From Candidatus Zixiibacteriota bacterium (GTDB taxonomy: Bacteria; SM23-81; DAOVCL01), in NCBI GenBank assembly GCA_030670005.1, contig DAOVCL010000002.1, forward strand, positions 1 through 34,912: DNA of 34,912 nucleotides, in the 5' to 3' direction. Every line of letters starts with the position of its first letter. Position 1 is the stretch's first letter. Of the stretch, positions 31,273-34,912 are shown piece after piece. Under the pieces are notes generated by a model. The model made no database searches, had not been told where the DNA came from, and saw only the letters and a list, made by a program, of their open reading frames with translations. The translations under genes and the position numbers were made by a program.

Positions 31273-31904
31273 TTTGCAAAAATTAAGGTAGTGTTCTCTG
31301 ATGTTATTTCCTGGCCATGATCTAATAGACCATTGAAAAGAATTTCAATAGCACGAATCATCAATGGATTTTCGGTCTTGATACCGTCTAGTACTACCTT
31401 GTTATCTTGATATCCCAGAAAAGTGCAAAAAAAACCAAATTTCAATGCGGTATTGAGTCCAATCCTGAAATTGTACGGAACAAGATTATCGAAGACATAC
31501 AAGTGAATATTGGGATGTTGCACCAGCAGGTGGCATCTTTCGGGATTTTTAGTAGCCCATTCCTTAAAGGGAATAACATTCACTGCAACAAACACCTCGT
31601 ACCGACCAGTAGCCACAAGCTCTATGATCCTTACGTAAGGATCATAGCTTGGATATCCCCCTGCACCTGACATCAAATAAATTTTGCCTTCTTGGGCGGA
31701 ATCAATGTTGATAAACACTTGCGCAAACAACTGCCGAAGCTGTTGTCTTGAGGAAACACGAGAAAAAGATCTATATACTGAGAACGGAAGGAATTTGTTC
31801 AGATACGATAACAGCCTGGACTTATCGAATAGTACCAAGGATACTAACGCCAAAAGAACTCCAGCTATGAAGCTTGCTATTATGCTTATCGTGAAGGTAA
31901 ACAT
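31269..31904 (-). CDS. membrane-anchored protein, PLD-like fold suspected
   Basis: 211 aa, starting 9 bp after the Nudix-fusion stop, same cassette. N-terminal membrane helix FTISIIASFIAGVLLALVSL (residues ~3-26), a short basic linker, then a soluble domain of about 150 residues: IYLMSGAGGYPSYDPYVRII, ELVATGRYEVFVAVNVIPF, and HPNIHLYVFDNLVPYNFRIG ... DNKVVLDGIK ... LMIRAIEILFNGLLDHG. The strand-helix order with 'f.i.d....g' and a final long helix resembles one half of phospholipase-D-like folds, but the HKD motif is absent, so catalysis is not claimed. Likely the membrane partner or effector of the Nudix-prenyl-synthase fusion. Confidence 0.6.
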   Translation of the reverse strand: MFTFTISIIASFIAGVLLALVSLVLFDKSRLLSYLNKFLPFSVYRSFSRVSSRQQLRQLFAQVFINIDSAQEGKIYLMSGAGGYPSYDPYVRIIELVATGRYEVFVAVNVIPFKEWATKNPERCHLLVQHPNIHLYVFDNLVPYNFRIGLNTALKFGFFCTFLGYQDNKVVLDGIKTENPLMIRAIEILFNGLLDHGQEITSENTTLIFAK

Positions 31905-31913
31905 GGTGACACG

Positions 31914-33335
31914 CTAGGCGCAATTATATGTAAGTTTTGTTATAGCGTCAAAAAAAACAGACAGTCGAGCTTTCATATTGTGGTCAATGGTTATATCTAT
32001 TCCATTTCTGAATTGCAAATCGATCCAGGCTTGGAGAATAACCTTCTTTTCCTTTGAGATATGGCAATTACTGAGTTCAATAGACATCTTTTTACACCCT
32101 TCCAATATTTCTTTGATCATTCTTTCACGGATGTGATATCTCTCTAATAGAATTTGCAATTCAGAAAGGGAGTTATCCGCTTTATTCTTCCAAATTGATT
32201 TATAGAAAAAGGCCTTCTCTTTCTCAGAAGAAATGTTTTCTAATAATAACAATGTATAATAACTAAATATTCCCCGCTTAACATCTGAAAATGCATCAAT
32301 TTTTGAAATAATATCATAGTAATCATTCTTGATTTGCCCGAGTTTGGCACAAATCGGATATATCCTAGTCATTAATTCTTTTTCTTCATGATAACCCAAA
32401 TCTGCTAACGCAGCATTCCATATAGTTTGCAAGAAAGATGTTCTCTGATAGCTAAATTCCAGGTAATCATCAATAGAATGGAATTTATTATTGACAAATC
32501 TCTTTGATTGGGCGACTCCAAGATCGAAGCAAATTTTGTTTACTAATTCAGAATTTACTAAATTGAATTGCCTATTATTTATTAATGCTTGCAAGGAGGT
32601 AGAGAATAAAAATAGAGTGATAACATTTTGAGGCAGACCGTTAAGCCCAAGAGCAGTAAGGCGTCCATAGCGTTCCTTTTTATTATCACACACGTTGTCA
32701 AGTATAATAAAAATAGAAAACAGAATTTCCGCAAGGATAGAATATGCTAACGAATTATTGTCACAACAACATAAAAGAAAAGGAATGGCAGATTTAAACT
32801 TGCGATATGGAGTGGCCTGAATGGTATATTTAATAATGGAGTAATTATATATTTCTTTGAATTCTCTTAGACTGGGGCTAATATATGAATAAAATAATGC
32901 AGTAAATATTCTACCAATTTCGTTGGCATAGGACGCTATTGATACTTTTTGTGAGATTCTAAACTTTAGTATAGCAATAAGGGCCTCTAGTACCGTTGCT
33001 TCTGGTATGTGCTCAAGAGATACAAATCTGAGTTCATCAGCCGTATGCGGAGAGTTATTAACTGGAACGCCTACAACAACAGTGCATCTGTAAATCGCAA
33101 CCGTCCAAGTAGCCCTTTCAGCAAAATAAACAAGGCCATCTACAGATATTTCTAAGGTAGTTTCTTCCTTAACTTCGCGTACAAGAGCATCCTGTTCATT
33201 CTCTCCTACTAGCACCTCACCACCAGGAAGTGACCACAACCCGCTCACAAACTCTTCTTCTGAAGACCTTCTCAGCATTAAAACCTCATTAGCGTCATTA
33301 ATTATTAATCCACCCACAAAACGTCTTTTCATCAT
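31914..33335 (-). CDS. Nudix hydrolase fused to isoprenyl-diphosphate-synthase-like domain
   Basis: 473 aa. Residues 1-125: Nudix domain with LWSLPGGEVLVGE and REVKEE. The Nudix box Gx5Ex7REUxEE is complete (G39, E45, R53-E58); only the later glycine is replaced by threonine. Residues ~135-473: all-helical domain with four landmarks of trans-isoprenyl diphosphate synthases in order: RKFKSAIPFLLCC (GGKR-like, 178-190), LDNVCDNKKERYG (first Asp-rich motif as DNxxD, 212-224), YLEFSYQRTSFL (the YxxxxxxKT site, 291-302), and KNDYYDI (second Asp-rich motif as NDxxD, 336-342). Both Asp clusters carry one D-to-N change. The protein could make, sense or break down prenyl diphosphates. No signal peptide. 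Starts at the cassette's 5' side, ATGATG. Confidence 0.8.
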   Translation of the reverse strand: MMKRRFVGGLIINDANEVLMLRRSSEEEFVSGLWSLPGGEVLVGENEQDALVREVKEETTLEISVDGLVYFAERATWTVAIYRCTVVVGVPVNNSPHTADELRFVSLEHIPEATVLEALIAILKFRISQKVSIASYANEIGRIFTALFYSYISPSLREFKEIYNYSIIKYTIQATPYRKFKSAIPFLLCCCDNNSLAYSILAEILFSIFIILDNVCDNKKERYGRLTALGLNGLPQNVITLFLFSTSLQALINNRQFNLVNSELVNKICFDLGVAQSKRFVNNKFHSIDDYLEFSYQRTSFLQTIWNAALADLGYHEEKELMTRIYPICAKLGQIKNDYYDIISKIDAFSDVKRGIFSYYTLLLLENISSEKEKAFFYKSIWKNKADNSLSELQILLERYHIRERMIKEILEGCKKMSIELSNCHISKEKKVILQAWIDLQFRNGIDITIDHNMKARLSVFFDAITKLTYNCA

Positions 33336-33410
33336 GGTTCCGTTGTTTATTGGCTATATGGCTATTCAAAATTAAAAAATTAAACCATCTCTTGTATCGA
33401 TTACTTTTAC

Positions 33411-33543
33411 GTACAACGCTTGAGCTCAACCGCCGCCAACAATGCGGAGCAAAGAGCCTGAATGACCTATGAGCGTTTTGTGGGACAATGCATTTCAAGA
33501 ACCGCAACGTTGTTGGCGGTCGGCTGAAGCAACTTGTTAGCGC
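33411..33543 (-). repeat. attC site of the CSD-Shedu cassette
   Basis: 133 bp, long-loop type. Minus strand: R'' GCGCTAAC, L'' GCTTCAGCCGACCGCCAAC, a ~70-nt loop with its own small stems, L' GTTGGCGGCGGTTGAGC, R' CGTTGTAC. R'' exactly complements GTTAGCGC at the start of the same cassette (34612-34606). Confidence 0.8.
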
Positions 33544-33588
33544 AAAAACATAACTCTAAGAACTTGTTCCTATTACTTCCCACAGTTG

Positions 33589-34527
33589 TCAAAATGTACG
33601 TTTACCTTTCTTCATCGCATCAATTTTAGCTTTCATTCGACCAATTACTTCGTCGTATGTGCGTAGATAAAGATTGGGAACATCAGATTGAATTTTACGG
33701 ACATCAATTGGATTTACCTCTCCCCTTCGTCCAATGATTACGAACATTTTAGGCCGATAGGCTAATAAACCGTATTTTTCATAGATTGTTTTTCGATTTT
33801 TTTCTTCGTCAAAAAATATGCTGTATTCTCGGAGTTGTGCACAGGCTTCTAATACGGCTGCCGTAAATCTAAGTCTATTTTTCTTTAATACAAATATCTG
33901 TGTTGAGGGAAGTTTCAGTTCGAGCAAATCGGATAATGAACTTTGATCAATTGGCTCTAAGACGAAATCTGGTATAAGCGAATCCCCATCATCTTTGGCT
34001 AAAACTATGTGAGGGTGTGCACTCTTGTATTCATCATTTAAAATAAAATCAGGATTTCTCTCAAAGAAATCTTGAAAATCTTTTTCTTTTGTATTCGTAT
34101 CATTTACCAGCGACTCTAGTTCTTCTACAGCAGTTCGTAACGCCATCGTTTCTGAAGAGGTGATATATAGAATGCTATGAAGATTTTGTTCATCATCAAG
34201 AAACTTATAATTACCATCAGGGCTGAGTGAGACCAGCTTAATCTTGTCACCAAAGAGAGTAAATGCAACAAATTCATGTTCCGGCAATTCTTGTGATTTA
34301 TTATCTTCTTCGGGTTCTTCTTCAGGGTCAATTCCACGAACAACATTCTCAGCCGCTGGACCATTTTTTAATTGGGTCCTTTCAAAGGTGACAACTTCAC
34401 CTTCTTTTAGCGTCTTAAAACCTTCGCCTTTTATAAAACTAAAGTGCACAAACAAATCTTCACCATTTTCATCTGTGATGAATCCATATCCCTTTTTTTC
34501 GTTAAACCACTCTACTGTGCCTTTCAT
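33589..34527 (-). CDS. cold-shock domain fused to Shedu-type (DUF4263) nuclease
   Basis: 312 aa. Residues 1-66: cold-shock domain with RNP1 KGYGFIT and RNP2 LFVHFS. Residues ~70-145: acidic linker, then a short beta-rich segment. Residues ~147-305: DUF4263/Shedu domain with DFQDFFERNPDFIL, then the PD-(D/E)xK core SLIPDFVLEP (D187) and LLELKLP (E203, K205), CAQLREYSIFF (Q231) and YRPKMFVIIGRRGE. Shedu proteins are single-gene anti-phage nucleases whose varied N-terminal domains sense the trigger. Here a nucleic-acid-binding CSD takes that place. Alone in its cassette; start ATG 34527 after GAGGGAT. Confidence 0.82.
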   Translation of the reverse strand: MKGTVEWFNEKKGYGFITDENGEDLFVHFSFIKGEGFKTLKEGEVVTFERTQLKNGPAAENVVRGIDPEEEPEEDNKSQELPEHEFVAFTLFGDKIKLVSLSPDGNYKFLDDEQNLHSILYITSSETMALRTAVEELESLVNDTNTKEKDFQDFFERNPDFILNDEYKSAHPHIVLAKDDGDSLIPDFVLEPIDQSSLSDLLELKLPSTQIFVLKKNRLRFTAAVLEACAQLREYSIFFDEEKNRKTIYEKYGLLAYRPKMFVIIGRRGEVNPIDVRKIQSDVPNLYLRTYDEVIGRMKAKIDAMKKGKRTF

Positions 34528-34605
34528 AATCCCTCTTTACATTAAAACCAATTCATTAATAGATTCTGAGCAACATATATTTGGAGTTTGACATTGATGA
34601 GAGAG

Positions 34606-34676
34606 CGCTAACGATCAAGCTCACCTGCCGCTATGGAGCGCAGCGGAATAGCGGTCAGGTGCAGCGCCTTGTTAGA
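34606..34676 (-). repeat. attC site of the 64-aa-protein cassette
   Basis: 71 bp. Minus strand: R'' TTCTAAC, L'' AAGGCGCTGCACCTG, central stem CCGCTATTCCGC/GCGCTCCATAGCGG, L' CAGGTGAGCTTGAT, R' CGTTAGC. Arms pair along nearly their full length with the usual bulged bases. Predicts that the cassette starts with GTTAGAAGT just beyond the right window edge. Confidence 0.85.
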
Positions 34677-34711
34677 AGTTTTTATTTTCTATTGTAAATG
34701 TTTTTTGTTAT

Positions 34712-34906
34712 TCAAAAATATCTACTTTTCTGGAAATTTATTTTTAATTCCTTGTTCACCATTTTACAGTTAGGGCAAATTTTTTCCACTAATCTGTATA
34801 TATAATAAAGGACGTTTCTCTTTTTGCAATTCCGAGTGTATTTACACAGCGGACACTCGGCACAATGTTTAACAGCATCACTAGTTTTGTTTGTATTCTT
34901 ATTCAT
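34712..34906 (-). CDS. small cysteine-rich (zinc-ribbon-like) protein
   Basis: 64 aa. CAECPLCKYTRNCKK then VEKICPNCKMV: six cysteines in CxxCxxC...C and CxxC groups, suited to bind one or two zinc ions; lysine-rich elsewhere. Complete in the window (ATG 34906) with its attC directly downstream. No family recognised; could be a nucleic-acid-binding or regulatory cassette protein. Confidence 0.5.
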   Translation of the reverse strand: MNKNTNKTSDAVKHCAECPLCKYTRNCKKRNVLYYIYRLVEKICPNCKMVNKELKINFQKSRYF

Positions 34907-34912
34907 TTTATT

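Larger units (their letters stand above)
29905..34912 (-). mobile_element. integron gene-cassette array (integrase not in window)
   Basis: Five cassettes, all transcribed leftwards, each closed at its 3' end by an attC or attC remnant (34606-34676, 33411-33543, 31019-31093, 30622-30643, 29905-29933). Cassette limits by the G^TT rule: CSD-Shedu 33417-34611, Nudix 31025-33416, VOC 30629-31024, PIN from 30628 leftwards. The orientation puts attI and intI beyond the right edge. Cassettes are AT-rich compared with the chromosome to the left and unrelated to each other in function, as expected for captured genes. Confidence 0.85.

Noticed and set aside
31407..31670. Plus-strand frame opposite the membrane-anchored gene
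   Set aside because: Antisense shadow; all cassette genes read leftwards and no ribosome-binding site precedes it.
31269..31904. Idea that the membrane protein is an active phospholipase D
   Set aside because: No HKD motif is visible; only the general strand-helix order is suggestive.
34712..34912. Search for an integron integrase at the right edge
   Set aside because: Only the 64-aa cysteine-rich gene is present; no tyrosine-recombinase motifs. The array may still be an integrase-less attC cluster.

Overview
The window looks like a chromosomal piece of an uncultured Gram-negative (diderm) bacterium, probably from an FCB-related candidate phylum. The evidence is an Rnf complex, Mla (MCE) lipid-transport genes, lnt, several signal-peptide/lipobox proteins, two outer-membrane beta-barrel-like proteins, and a propeller protein with a FlgD-Ig-like C-terminal domain as found on secreted proteins of these lineages. 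Housekeeping genes are moderately GC-rich and tightly packed. Accessory pieces are visibly more AT-rich or, for the carbamoyltransferase, more GC-rich. No tRNA, rRNA, CRISPR array or integrase gene was seen. The species cannot be named from this sequence.

Layout: 1-1520 holds debris: two short overlapping ORFs of unclear identity and an lnt pseudogene broken by a stop, a G-run frameshift and an inserted dispersed repeat (repeat A). 1638-3911 is a secreted propeller protein. 4016-9154 is a complete rnfCDGEAB operon with overlapping or abutting genes. 9209-14191 is a mosaic surface-modification island: SGNH hydrolase, SxtJ-like peptide, carbamoyltransferase, methyltransferase, a decayed second copy of the carbamoyltransferase 3' end, and DUF5989. 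14280-15871 is tatC-nfo. 15872-16830 is repeat-rich and carries a truncated ORF and a Y1/REP-type transposase remnant. 16828-22635 (minus strand) holds mscS, a lipoprotein fused in frame to an mscL stub, a barrel protein, and an Mla operon (small membrane protein, mlaE, mlaF, mlaD) with frameshifts in mlaE and mlaF. 23558-24842 is an ArsR repressor with its palindromic operator, an Mrp-like fragment and a NifX/NifB-like protein. 25536-28880 is tatD-rsmA-barrel protein, and 29082-29672 is a lipoprotein.

The right end, about 29905 to the window edge, is an integron gene-cassette array. All cassettes lie on the minus strand and are separated by attC sites whose R'' boxes are complementary to the first bases of the same cassette, so cassette borders can be set to the base. 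The cassettes are: (i) a 64-aa cysteine-rich protein; (ii) a cold-shock domain fused to a Shedu-type (DUF4263) nuclease domain; (iii) a 2.4-kb two-gene cassette with a Nudix hydrolase fused to a trans-isoprenyl-diphosphate-synthase-like domain, plus a membrane-anchored partner; (iv) a VOC/glyoxalase-fold protein with a collapsed attC; (v) a PIN-domain toxin with a small antitoxin-like protein. The array ends in a half attC next to a truncated zeta-toxin-like P-loop fragment and a short inverted-repeat element. The integrase, if present, should lie beyond the right edge.

The best candidate for an undescribed system is cassette (iii), which pairs isoprenoid-diphosphate chemistry with a membrane-anchored protein on one mobile unit. 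The CSD-Shedu fusion next to it is the second best and suggests the array works partly as a defence store.
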